Assembly (NCBI GenBank): GCA_003255065.1
Contig: QAOA01000660.1
Location: forward strand, 47,320 to 111,319
Direction of reading: 5' to 3'
Source of the DNA: Cercis canadensis
Taxonomy: Eukaryota; Streptophyta; Magnoliopsida; Fabales; Fabaceae
Length of the DNA stretch: 64,000 nucleotides
Shown: piece after piece, positions 32,393 to 42,156 of the stretch
Layout: each line of letters opens with the position of its first letter
Position numbering within the stretch: the stretch's first letter is position 1
Program-made: the position numbers and the translations under genes
Notes under the pieces: generated by a model
What the model saw: only the letters and a program-made list of their open reading frames with translations
Database searches by the model: none
What the model was told of the DNA's origin: nothing

Positions 32393-32860
32393 CTAACTTA
32401 GGTGAAAGATTTCTTCTTGGAGCTCCATGATTCTGAAGGGATCCCCTTGAGAGAATCTGTCTTTCAAGTCACTCCACACATGTTGTGCAAGATCAAACCA
32501 TAAAATGCTCTTGGCAATGGTAGGATGTACAGACTTGATCAACCATGACAGCACCATCGTATTGCATCTTTCCCAAGCACGATAGAAAACATCATTTGGA
32601 GTAGGTGGATGGATTGAGCCATCAACAAATTGCAATTTGTTCTTTGCAAGCAGGGCTAACTTCATTGATCTTGCCCAACTGTGATAGTTGCCTCCTTGAA
32701 GAATTTCTGGTACCAACATCAGTGTTGGATTTTCGTTTCCATGGATGAAGAAGGGGCTCGCAGGATCTTCTTCAACTCTGGGTGGAATGATTGGTGCAGC
32801 TTGAGATGGTGATCCGCCACGGTTGGCTGCACCATGGTTGGCAGCGGGAGCTTTTGGCAT
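32393..32860 (-). CDS. Copia Gag N-terminal part, ended by amber codon (155 residues)
   Basis: Starts at ATG 32860, 37 bp after the primer-binding site. It contains an Ala/Pro-rich head, then 'LQGGNYHSWARSMKLALLAK' and 'NKLQFVDGSI', the usual copia Gag start, and ends 'EEIFHLS' TAG. The next in-frame codons continue Gag without a gap into the 1352-residue frame. Copia Gags normally have Gln at this position, so CAG to TAG is the simplest explanation. CAG is a CHG site, where plant transposons are often methylated and deaminate; that mechanism is inference. Confidence 0.9.
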   Translation of the reverse strand: MPKAPAANHGAANRGGSPSQAAPIIPPRVEEDPASPFFIHGNENPTLMLVPEILQGGNYHSWARSMKLALLAKNKLQFVDGSIHPPTPNDVFYRAWERCNTMVLSWLIKSVHPTIAKSILWFDLAQHVWSDLKDRFSQGDPFRIMELQEEIFHLS

Positions 32861-32896
32861 GATTGAATGATGATTAAACTCTACAGAAAAATGAAC

Positions 32897-32908
32897 GCTC
32901 TGATACCA
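32897..32908 (-). other. Primer-binding site of the inner copia element
   Basis: The minus strand reads TGGTATCAGAGC directly after the 5' LTR, matching the 3' end of initiator tRNA-Met as in most plant copia elements. Confidence 0.93.
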
Positions 32909-33188
32909 TAATGCGAATTGTAAAAGAATAGAATTGATTATTTGATATGTTGCTGAACCACTGCTAGCTCATCCTTATATAACTTGGATGAGATGAGAGG
33001 CGGTTACAAGTTTGTTATGAGCTTGACCACGTGGCATGCCTGATGCTAGCTGTCATCACAGCTGTGTGTCAAGTTATATTACAAGAGAAAAACTAACGCT
33101 TAACTATCCTATACAGGCCTAACTAACAATTGTAACTAATTCTGCATAACTAGTCTCAATAACTAATTCTGCATAACTAGTCTCAATA
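32909..33188 (-). repeat. 5' LTR of the inner copia element
   Basis: Identical by eye to 28044-28323. As the 5' LTR in minus orientation it carries the element's promoter. Confidence 0.95.
32975..33033 (-). promoter_or_regulatory. LTR promoter: TATA box and G-box
   Basis: The minus strand has TTATATAAGG (about 32974-32982) and, upstream at 33028-33033, CACGTG within GCCACGTGGTC, a canonical plant G-box bound by bZIP and bHLH factors. Both are also in the 3' LTR (28109-28117 and 28163-28168). The spacing suits a stress- or light-responsive LTR promoter; activity is inferred. Confidence 0.6.
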
Positions 33189-33193
33189 AACAG

Positions 33194-33439
33194 AGTTAAT
33201 TAGCTAGTTCTCAGTGTAAGTCTGACTAACAGAGTTGGTTAGTAAGTTAGCTTAGCTGGTTAGTTAGTTAGCTTTGCCTCAATCTTATTGGTTGATGGTT
33301 ATTTACACATCAGCATAGTTTCCTTATATATTTGCTACTTTGCAGTGTTTTGTATTCATTCGATTAAACTCATCTTCAATATACACGAGATATTTTTCTC
33401 CTTCTGCTTCTTCTCTTCTTGGTCATCATTGACTCAATA
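33194..33439 (+). repeat. 5' LTR of the outer copia element, right piece
   Basis: Resumes after the AACAG duplication and ends ..ACTCAATA directly before the primer-binding site. Confidence 0.9.
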
Positions 33440-33451
33440 TGGTATCAAAGC
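33440..33451 (+). other. Primer-binding site of the outer copia element
   Basis: TGGTATCAAAGC, one base from the canonical TGGTATCAGAGC, directly after the 5' LTR. Confidence 0.88.
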
Positions 33452-33531
33452 AAAATTGCTCTTCCGTTTCTGTGCATTGAAGTTTCGATTGCATTGTACT
33501 TCCTCTGTTTTTCTTCTTGTTCAACTCGTTC

Positions 33532-36500
33532 ATGGCGAATTCCACCATTGATGATGCTGCAAATCCACTGTTTCTTCACCCTTCGGATTCTCCAAGGCTC
33601 ATTCTAGTGTCGCAAGTGCTCACCGGAGACAATTACAATTCATGGCGTTGAGCCATGCGCATGGTCTTGATGGCCAAGAACAAGCTTGGTTTCTTCAATG
33701 GATCAATGCAGGTTCCTAATGCAAGCAACTTTCAGCTTTTGTTAGCTTGGCAGCATAATAACAACATTGTGGCTTTTTGGTTGCTTAATTCAGTATCAAA
33801 TGAAATCACTGCTAGCGTGATTTATTCTGCAACTGCCACAGATATTTGGAGAGATCTTCAAGAACGTTATCAGCAACAAAATGGTCCATGAATTTTCCAA
33901 CTCAAGAAAGAATTGGTCAATCTTTCTCAAGGATCGATGATAGTGGAGCAATACTTCACCAAGCTTCAAGGAATCTGGGAAGAACTTGGTGAATATCGTC
34001 CCATTTGTCCATGCAATTGTGGAGCATCTGCTGCAAGAACATGTCCTGTGTTTTCTGATGGGGCTAAACGACTCTTACTCACATGTCAGGGGCCAAATCC
34101 TGTTAATGGATCCCTTTCCCCCAATTAACAAGGTATTTTCCTTGGTAATGGAAGAAGAAAAGCAATGGGAAATTGGTAATCTCTTAAGTCCATCTGAGTC
34201 TCAAGCTGCCTATGCAGTCACACACTCATCTTCCAAGAATAATTCTGATGGCAAGTAGAGATATGTCAAGAAAGACAGGCCATTATGTGCTCACTGTGGT
34301 GTTCTTGGACACACGAAGGATAGATGTTATAAACTTCATGGTTATCCACCAGGCTACAAGAAAGGCAGACAGGCAGGCAATGTAAATCAAGTCTCTCATG
34401 TAAACCTGACTCAATCCTTGGAACACTCTTTGGAAATGGCCTCGCAGCAGTATCAACAATTGATACATTTGCTTCAAAATCAATTGTCACAGGCTGCTAT
34501 ACCTGATGTGGACAATCCTGTGGAATCAACCCCTACTGGTATGGTTCTTTCTACCCTTAGTGCCACTTTTGTTGTTCATTCTGACTCCTGGATCATTGGC
34601 TCAGGAGCAACATCACATGTATGTCGATCTCTCAATTTCTTTACTTCTTACAAACATCTAAAGAATCATTTTGTCACTCTTCCAAATAACTCAAGAGTAT
34701 CAGTCTCAGCTGATGGCGCAGTACACTTGTCACCTGAATTGATACTACATAAAGTCCTTTATATTCTTGAATTCCATGTTAATCTCATATCAATAACTTC
34801 CTTGTTACTAAATTCACAATTAACAGTTACTTTTCACAATGATTCCTGCCAAATCCAGGATCTCAACAGATTAAGGATGATTGGCAGGGGTGATCTGTGC
34901 AAAGGATTATACATTTACCAAGCTACTTTGGTTAATCAACAAGGTTTTGCTAATATGGGAAGCATCCATGCTGTCAAAAAGTCCTCACCTGCTCCTGTTG
35001 TAGCAAATTCATATGTTTTTCATTCTTTCAATAGTTCAAATTGTATTACAACATTACCAAATTCCATTCATGCACATTTGTGGCATGCTAGATTAGGTCA
35101 CTTGTCAAATAAAGTTTTGAAACTCATCAGTAATAAAATTCCATTTTCTGTTCCAATGCTTTACTTTTCGCATAGTTGTCAAAATTGTCCTCTTTTGAAA
35201 CTTAGAAGACTTTCTTTCCCATCATCTACTACTTTGACCACTGCTCCTTTTGATCTAATACACTTTGACATATGGGGTCCTTATCATCACCACACTTATG
35301 ATGGTAAGGCCTACTTTCTCACTATTGTTAATGATTACACGAGATTTACATGGATATATCTGTCAAAACAAAAATCAGATGCAACATCTTCCATTATCAA
35401 TTTCTTTGCCTTGATCAAAACTCAGTTTGGTAAGCAAATTAAACAATTGAGGACTGATAATGCAAAATAATTGGCCCTGACAGCATTTCTGCAGAAAGAA
35501 GGTGTCCTTCATTAGTTTTCCTGCCCTTATAGACTTGAGCAAAACTCAGTGGTTGAAAGGAAACACCAGCACTGGTTGAATGTGGCACACTCCTTGATGT
35601 TTCAGTCCAATCTTCCCTTAAGATTCTGGGGTGAGTGCATAATCACTGTTGTGTTTCTCATAAACAAAACCCCATATCCAATTCTCAAAAATCAAACACC
35701 TTTTCAATTACTTTACAACAAGGAACCTAACTATGCACCATTAAAGGTTTTTGGCTGTTTATGCTTCGCATCTACCCCATTGCATGTTAGGAATAAATTC
35801 TCACCAAGAGCCATACCTGCCATTTTCATGGGCTACCCTTTAGGCTTCAAATGTTACAAATTGTACAACCTTCAAACCAGAAAGTTTTTAATTTCCAGAG
35901 ATGTAATTTTTCATGAATCAGTTTTTCCTTTCCAAACCCTTCCCACACAAACTCAGGAAGTAGACCTATTCCATGACTTGGTCATTCCTACACCTCACCT
36001 TGACAGTGCTTCTCCTCCTATTACTGATATTCCTGCCACAAATGTTGCTCCTGTTCCAAATGTTCTTCCTATTACAGCTGCCACAACATCCTCAACATCT
36101 GCCCTTCCTCAGGTCCATGGCACTCCAACCCCTCGTAGGACAAGCAGAACTCTCAGACATCTTGCCTATCTCCCAGATTATGTGTGCTCCATGTCAGCTT
36201 CCACCATTCCATATCCAATACAGAAAGTGGTGACTTATGACAGATTATCTGCCAACTACAAGCAATACATTCTGCAAGTTTCTACCATTTATAAGCCTCA
36301 GTTCTATCATCAAGCAGTAAAATTTCCTGAGTGGAGGACTGCTATACAGGAAGAATTGGATGCACTGACAGCTAACAACACATGGACAGTGGTGCCACTC
36401 CCAAAAGATAGACATACCATTGGATGCAGATGGATCTACAAAGTTAAATACCAAGGCAATGGTAGCCTAGATAGATATAAGGTTCGTTTGGTTGCAAAGG

Positions 36501-37825
36501 GTTATACTTAGCAAGCAGGGATTGACTTCCTTGACACTTTTTCACCAGTCGCCAAAATCACCACTGTCAGATTGCTTTTGTCAGTTGCAATAGTTAAACA
36601 CTGGACCATGATCCAGTTAGATGTCAACAATGTCTTCCTCAATGGTGATTTGTTTGAGGAAGTGTATATGCAACTTCCTTTGGGTTACACGATTAAGGGG
36701 GAGAACATGGTGTGTAAACTCAACAAGTCCCTTTATGGCTTGAGATATCCTTGAAGGCAGTGGTTTCACAAATTCTCCTCTACCTTGCTACAAAACGGTT
36801 TCTCTCAGTCTCACAGTGACTATTCTCTCTTCACCATTGGCAAAAGTGCCAATTTAGTTCTTTTACTTGTCTATGTTGATGATATAATCATTGCAGGCCC
36901 CAATGCCAAGTTTGTTCACCAAATTCAACACTTACTACAGAAGCTATTCAAACTCAAGGTACTTGGTGACTTGAAGTACTTCCCAAGCTTGGAAATTGCT
37001 CTCTCTGCTAGAGGTATATCTCTCTCTCAAAGGAAATACACGTTGCAACTATTAGAGGACACTGGTTTCTCAGCTTCCAAACCCCTGTCAGTTCCAATGG
37101 AACCTAATCTGAAACTCAATAAAACAGAAGGGGATTTGTTGCTAGATGCTGCCTTGTACCGTAGGTTGATTGGTTGCCTTATGTACCTCACAATCTCCAA
37201 ACCTGATATTAGCTACTCTGTCAATAAGCTCAGCCAGTTCATGTCATGTCCCAGAACTCCACATTTGGATGCTATCCATCACCTACTTCAGTACCTCAAG
37301 TCTTGCCCAGGACAAGGTCTCTTTTTCCCTTCCATTTCCTCCTTGAAGGTTACTGCCTTTGCTGATGCAGATTGGGGGAGCTGCCTTGATACAAGAAGAT
37401 CCATGACTGGTTATTGTGTCTTCATTGGTAATTCTCCCATTACTAGGAAATCAAAGAGGCAGCCCACTGTGTCATGCTCTTCTGCAGAGGCTGAGTATCG
37501 TGCACTGGCAAATGTCACAAGTGAACTTCTATGGCTGAGACAACTCTGCAGAATCTTTGAAATATCAGTCCCTTCCATGATGGTCTTTTGTGACAATCAG
37601 TCCGCCATTCATCTCGCTTCAAATCCTATGGCTCATGACAGGTCCAAACATGTGGACATTGACTGCCATTTCATCAAAGAACATGTGAACTTTGGTTTCC
37701 TTAAGCTAGTCCATGTCAAGTCTCAACACCAACTAGCTGATCTCCTCACCAAAGCAGTGCCTGCTACTCAATTCAGATATGTATTGTCCAAGATGGGAGT
37801 ATTAGACATCTATCTCCCACCTTGA
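33532..37825 (+). pseudogene. Copia Gag-Pol polyprotein, interrupted by stops
   Basis: ATG at 33532. Readable blocks are Gag ('LTGDNYNSWR', 'MVLMAKNKLGFFNGSM'), a zinc knuckle (CAHCGVLGHTKDRC, about 34291-34332), a degraded protease (WIIGSGATSHV, where IIDSGA is usual, so the catalytic Asp is lost), integrase ('LWHARLGHLSNKV', 'FDIWGP', 'RTDNAK', 'QNSVVERKH'), reverse transcriptase ('GCRWIYKVKYQGNGS', 'YVDDIIIAG') and RNase H ('FADADWGSC', 'SSAEAEYRAL', 'CDNQSAIHL'). In-frame stops occur near 33650, 33889, 35468, 35512, 36510 and 36752. Two early ones are TGA where CGA (Arg) is expected. It cannot encode a full polyprotein. Confidence 0.92.
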
Positions 37826-37832
37826 GGGGGAG
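37822..37832 (+). other. Polypurine tract of the outer copia element
   Basis: TTGAGGGGGAG immediately before the 3' LTR, overlapping the TGA stop of the polyprotein. Confidence 0.85.
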
Positions 37833-38108
37833 TATTAGACTGCGTATATAGTTAACGGAGTTAATTAGTTAGTTCTCAGTGTAAGTCTCACTAACAGAGT
37901 TGGTTAGTAAGTTAGCTTAGCTGGTTAGTTAGTTAGTTAGCTTTGCCTCAATCTTATTGGTTGATGGTTATTTACACGTCAGTATAGTTTCCTTAGATAT
38001 TTGCTACTGTGCAGTGTTTTGTATTCATTCGATTAAACTCATCTTCAATATACACGAGATATTTCTCTCCTTTTGCTTCTTCTCTTCTTGGTCATCACTG
38101 ACTCAATA
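37833..38108 (+). repeat. 3' LTR of the outer copia element
   Basis: 276 bp, TATTAGAC..ACTCAATA, followed by the TCTTC target duplication. Confidence 0.93.
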
Positions 38109-38112
38109 TCTT

Positions 38113-38146
<34 letters not shown>

Positions 38147-38280
38147 NTTTTTTTTTTTTTTTTTTTTCTTTTTTCTGAATGTCATCATGCTATTTCTATA
38201 TTCAAGTTCACTATATCTTGCAAATATTTCTAGGCTAGTTTTTCCTTTTTGTCTGTGCTTATTGTTATTTTCTATTCAAG
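38109..38280 (+). other. YTH exon end, poly-T tract and intron
   Basis: After the TCTTC duplication the sequence continues 'cttttt', which would encode the conserved LFF of the YTH domain, and then runs into about 53 T with an N at 38147. The poly-T has probably expanded at a coding T-tract, and the normal donor is not recognisable. The intron ends 'ttctattcaag' at 38280. Confidence 0.65.
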
Positions 38281-38470
38281 GTCAATGCAAGTGGCCAATT
38301 CTGCGGTGTTGCAGAGATGGTCAGTCCCGTTGACTTTAATAAGGATATGGACTTTTGGCAGCAAGATAAATGGAGTGGGAGCTTCTCTGTAAAGTGGCAC
38401 ATAATTAAACATGTGCCAAATGCAAATTTTAGCCACATCATATTGGAGAACAACGAGAACAAGCCAGTGA
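38281..38470 (+). pseudogene. YTH-domain gene fragment, second exon
   Basis: Begins after the acceptor-like 'ttctattcaag' and reads '[14 protein letters not shown]', '[18 protein letters not shown]', '[20 protein letters not shown]' and 'NNENKPVT'. This is the second half of the YTH domain, including both tryptophans of FWQQDKW that complete the aromatic cage. The usual 'NSRDTQE' after PVT has decayed to unrelated residues before a stop. Colinear with 27623-28000; the two are kept apart by the copia pair. Confidence 0.9.
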
Positions 38471-38976
38471 CTTACAGACCAAATATTAGTTATGTCTCAT
38501 GTCTCATTCTGTTGTCACTATAATTGTAGAATACTAGGATAATACAATTTTTTGATTGAATGAACCAATGAATACTGGTAATACTGTTGTTGTGTTGTCT
38601 ATATACACTTGACTGGGCTTGTGATGTTGGTGACATCAAAATGCATGATCGATGGGGAATAATGCTAGAAAGTTATATGTGAAGACTATGAAGATGTAAA
38701 ATTACTCGTTGACTTATATATCTAAATATTATATGTAATTAAACTCAATTGCTATTGTGATTGTATCATGAGAATATAGAATTGTGAAATGGATTTATTC
38801 AGTTTCACTGGGCGGTGGTCTCCATTTTGTATGCTTATAATCTAGGGTTATATTGTGGTTTTATTTTGACTTGAAATATGAATATATATTGGACACTTTT
38901 ACAGTAGTTCTGTCCTTTCCCTTTTTTATCACTTAGTTATTGCTTTCACTATTAAATGTCTCTTGCTCATTTGCAG
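38471..38976 (+). other. Intron of the captured YTH gene
   Basis: AT-rich, non-coding, ending in 'catttgcag' at 38976. Its presence shows that the fragment was copied from genomic DNA rather than from spliced mRNA. Confidence 0.6.
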
Positions 38977-39269
38977 ATGATGTATAAGAAAGGTTTGGAA
39001 ATGCTGAAGATATTCAAAATCATTCTTTGAAGACATCTTTGTTGGATGACTTTATGTATCATGAAAATCGTCAAAAGATCATGCAGGAAGAGAAAGCCAA
39101 GTTGCTTATCAAAATTCACATTTTGTTGTTGAAAGTCTATTTCTCATACAGGCAATTGAACCATTCCGAAAGTCACATTTTGTTGTTGACGTATCTCCAG
39201 GCAAAGAGGAGAAGATTTCTAAGCTCAATGACGATTCAAAGAGCCTAAAACAGATTTCAGTTCTAAGTT
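38977..39269 (+). pseudogene. YTH-domain gene fragment, third exon, frameshifted
   Basis: After 'ttgcag' it reads 'KKGLEMLKIFK'. A one-base loss in an A-run near 39016 then shifts the frame, and the other frame continues 'SLLDDFMYHENRQKIMQEEK'. This is the segment after the YTH domain in plant ECT proteins (GxEmlKIFK..LLDDF..YE.RQK). A further piece, 'AIEPFRKSHFVVDVSPGKEE', follows an acceptor-like 'ctcatacag' near 39150 and ends in TGA at about 39269. Confidence 0.8.
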
Positions 39270-39659
39270 GAAGCAGCAAGAAAGCAAATAAAGGAACCTC
39301 AAACACAAACTATATAATTCTCAAAGAAAGTGAATAATTTTCTGAATACGGCTACAATAAAACATAAAGCTTAAGTACTAAAAGGAAACCCTAAAACATT
39401 ACAAAAGAAATCAATAAACTACAAAACAGACGTTTTTGAAGGATTTTGGACCCGAAAACAGCCTCAACCAGCTCAAACCTGGTTGTCATGATGTGGGCCT
39501 TTGAACGAGCTTTGAAACAGCTAGTCATGGGCCCCGTAACTCCACCCGAGGTGAAAATTATGCCCTTATTATTGAAATAGATCAATTAGGGCATCTTTTC
39601 TTTTGGGCTTTATTATGCTCTTCCCGTTCTATGAAATTTCTTGCGACCTAGTCCACGTC
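39270..39659. other. No gene seen
   Basis: Non-coding sequence between two YTH gene pieces; 39430-39600 looks like inserted repeat DNA of unknown class. Confidence 0.4.
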
Positions 39660-39960
39660 ATAAGTACTAAGCAGATTGTTAGTAATCCTGATGTTACCAG
39701 TACAAACTCTGCAGATGAAAATGCTGACAAAACTGTAGTTGACAAAGATGATATATCTTCAATCTTAAAAATTGCTTCAGTCACTATTACCCCGTAGCCG
39801 GTTGAGACTAAACTGTCTTCAGTTGGCGTTTCTAATAGAGAACCAATTGATGTTCTCACAGTAGGGTCAATGCATGTCAAAGTTAATGGATTTTCCTAGT
39901 CTTCTGGTTTTTTGAGGGTTGGTAGTATAGCGGGACAAAGGAGGTGCTTCTGTTAAAAAT
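39660..39960 (+). pseudogene. YTH-domain gene fragment, C-terminal tail exon
   Basis: The readable stretch is 'NPDVTSTNSADENADKTVVD', 'KDDISSILKIASVTI', then after a stop 'DVLTVGSMHVKVNGF', then another stop. I associate the 'DISSILKI..' and 'VTVGSMPVKVNGF' patterns with C-terminal tails of some plant ECT proteins, but this is recall rather than alignment. At least two stops are present. Confidence 0.5.
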
Positions 39961-40589
39961 GGATCTCAAAGTTGAGGTACAATTTGATGCTAAGAAGCCT
40001 TGGTGAAGATGGATTAATGTCTCTCTGTTGTATCATACATGGTCAGAGGTGTTGGGAAATTGAGTTTCTTTTTCGATCTTTTTCATTGCTCTTTGTCCTC
40101 TTTCTTTAGTTCATTTGCTACTGATGCGTTGATACAAGGTTCATACTGATGTCATGGGTTTTTGAGCGGTGGTTCCTGGTGTTGGCTCCAAAATTTAGAA
40201 TGAAAAAGTATAACCTCTTTTTACTTTTCCCCTTCCAACGATCAAGATACAAGGCGGGGGGTTTCTTGCAGATTTCATTCAGTCTATACTCTGAAGTCCG
40301 TTTAAACTTCATGCAAATTGCTTTTTCTTCTTCTGTTTTTTTTCCCCACTTTTTGGGTACTTCCAGTTACCATTGTGAGATTCCCACTCCGTACTATTGC
40401 TTAGAATGTATTTCCATCTAATTCGGTTACAATTCGAAATGTAATGAAAGAGAAGCATCATGAATATAACAGTGTTTTCTTTTTTGACTTTATACCATTT
40501 TGTATTGTCTCGTGGAATCAATCAATTTAGTGTTTCTCTCTCATCTTTTTTTTTCTCCCTTTTGCATATTATTCCCAAAAATATTATTA
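39961..40589 (+). other. Probable 3' untranslated region of the captured gene
   Basis: Non-coding, T-rich sequence between the last YTH-like exon and the CACTA subterminal repeats. It is in the position expected for the captured gene's 3' UTR. No independent proof. Confidence 0.4.
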
Positions 40590-40885
40590 TGGTAAATGAT
40601 AAATTAAAAATTCCAACGGATATCCTATGGCATTTTTTTAAAAATTAGAAAAATCAATAAATAGGAAATTCCAATCAAAAATTTTGTGGGAATTTTTCAT
40701 TGGAACTTCCTTTCCATACCCAAGTTCCAAGAATAATTTTCTATTGGAATTATTGTTCCGTTGAAAATTTTCGTAGAAATTTTGCAATACCAACAACCTA
40801 ATTTTCGTTGGAGTTTGAAATTCCAACGGAAATTTGTCAAAATTTCAATGAAAAAATTTCGTTGGAATCCAGAAAATTTCTTATT
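40590..40885 (+). repeat. CACTA 3' subterminal repeats (second element)
   Basis: Many 'aattccaacgg' units and inverses, colinear with 21176-21505. The final bases 'aaaatttcttatt' are a decayed version of '..ttcttgtagtg'. Confidence 0.75.
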
Positions 40886-41119
40886 TTGCTTATTTTATCT
40901 TATTATATGAAGAAGAATATATGCATATATAAGTCAGTTCTAGGATATTTATCTTATTATCCCTTTTATGCGGATCCTCTAAAGTGTTGGTGCACTTTAG
41001 AGAATAAAATACACTTCTTACAATCATTAATGAGAGAATTAAAGAAGTAAATTTTGAGAAATCTATAAATCCTCGTCTAAGTGCATACACTTTATAACAA
41101 TCCCAATGTGCGTTGATTC

Positions 41120-41310
41120 AGCTAGTAATAAGGGTTCAATTAGTTTGCTTGTGAGACTTAGATTCAAATCTCACTACGAGCAGTTCCTCTTTGATAAGCA
41201 ATTTGTAAGTATCACTGTAAACCATCACTAAGGCCTGTGCCATGCCCTCGTCTTGGAATGAGAAAGCCTCCCTCACCCTAAAGTTTTGGTTACTAAAAAA
41301 CTTAATCACA
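41120..41310. mobile_element. Possible tRNA-derived SINE
   Basis: 'agattcaaatctcac' at about 41158-41173 resembles a polymerase III B box, with a possible A box ('tagtttgcttgtgag') upstream. There is a short unique-looking body but no clear poly-A tail or target duplication. Weak. Confidence 0.35.
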
Positions 41311-42156
41311 ATTTCAACTGTCAAATCAATTTTTTTTTTATGAATAATTATCTTTCAGTATGTTACTCTCTAAAGTACATCAATTTAGAGATCCAAATCC
41401 TATTTATTACCATGACAAAAGCCTTTTTGAAAATATTTTTTAAAGATACAATTATCAGGGCAGAAAACTTAGTTAGTGTTAGACAAACAAAGCTCGACTG
41501 ACATGTAATACCCAAACTATTTTTTGCTGAAACATTGAAGGAAAGCGGTTCCCTAATTATACCATTTCTATTACATTATTCTTATACTTGTTGATCTGTA
41601 TACTCAAGATTTGACACAAACAACTTTAAGTGGATCATTGCAGAGTGTTTATTCAAACTCTTTCCACAAGAGTCATGTTTGATGCCACTTTACGCCCTCC
41701 TCCACAGTAAAAAAAAAAAAAAAGAAAAAAAAGAAATGCAATTTGCTTAGATTGCAATGTAAAACTTCTTTTTTGGGTTTCAATGGAAGCTATATAATAA
41801 CAGGCCTAATCAGAGGCCTCTATTGTTTTATTAGCATGGTTTTGTTGAAATTAGTTCTTCCTAGACATACAACAATATACAAATTTCTGTGAAAATGCAA
41901 AACTCCTTAAGAAGTGAGAAAAAATGAGGTATATTAGTTACCACTAGCTACTAAAATTAAAAATTTTATATAATTTTTTGATATACTAATATAAGAATAT
42001 TAAATGGGAATTTACCTTTATAATAGTATAGATATGGATAGAGATTAATTTAATTACTTGCACAAAAAACTTTTCCGTAAGTTAAATTCAAAATTTTTAA
42101 AACTTTTCATTCTCCACAAGAATTTAATTACTTGCGCTGAAAACTTTGGATATCCA
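41311..42156. other. No gene seen
   Basis: AT-rich intergenic DNA with an A-rich run at 41708-41735 and no supported reading frame. Confidence 0.5.

Larger units (their letters stand above)
28044..33188 (-). mobile_element. Ty1/copia retrotransposon, young, LTRs identical by eye
   Basis: Two 280-bp LTRs (28044-28323 and 32909-33188) show no difference when read base by base. A perfect AACAG duplication flanks the element (28039-28043, 33189-33193). In minus orientation the primer-binding site TGGTATCAGAGC (complementary to plant initiator tRNA-Met) abuts the 5' LTR, and a TTAAGGGGGGC polypurine tract abuts the 3' LTR. Outer LTR bases are TATTG..CATTA rather than the canonical TG..CA. Coding is open apart from one amber codon in gag (32393-32395). 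The identical LTRs imply a very recent insertion. Confidence 0.96.
28001..38108 (+). mobile_element. Ty1/copia retrotransposon, older, defective; hosts a nested copia element
   Basis: LTRs begin TATTAGAC at 28001 and 37833 and end ..ACTCAATA at 33439 and 38108. A perfect 5-bp duplication TCTTC flanks the element (27996-28000, 38109-38113). The primer-binding site TGGTATCAAAGC (33440-33451) follows the 5' LTR directly, and a GAGGGGGAG polypurine tract precedes the 3' LTR. The 5' LTR is split by a second copia element (28044-33188). By eye the two LTRs differ at about a dozen sites plus two indels over about 280 bp. Gag-pol (33532-37825) has several stops. It sits inside a YTH exon. Confidence 0.93.
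26765..40885 (+). mobile_element. Pack-CACTA-like element carrying a YTH-domain gene fragment
   Basis: The left end CACTATAAAAAAATC is followed by 'aattccaacgg' subterminal repeats, a leader (27040-27231) and intron repeats (27416-27622), all homologous in order to 6129-7380 of the complete CACTA element. The right subterminal array (40590-40885) is colinear with 21176-21505, but the last bases are decayed. A 3-bp TTG flanks each side (26762-26764, 40886-40888), which is weak evidence alone. Instead of transposase genes the interior holds exons and introns of the 3' half of a YTH-domain gene. Without the 10.1-kb copia insertion the element would be about 4 kb. Retained introns point to DNA-level capture. 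Confidence 0.75.
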
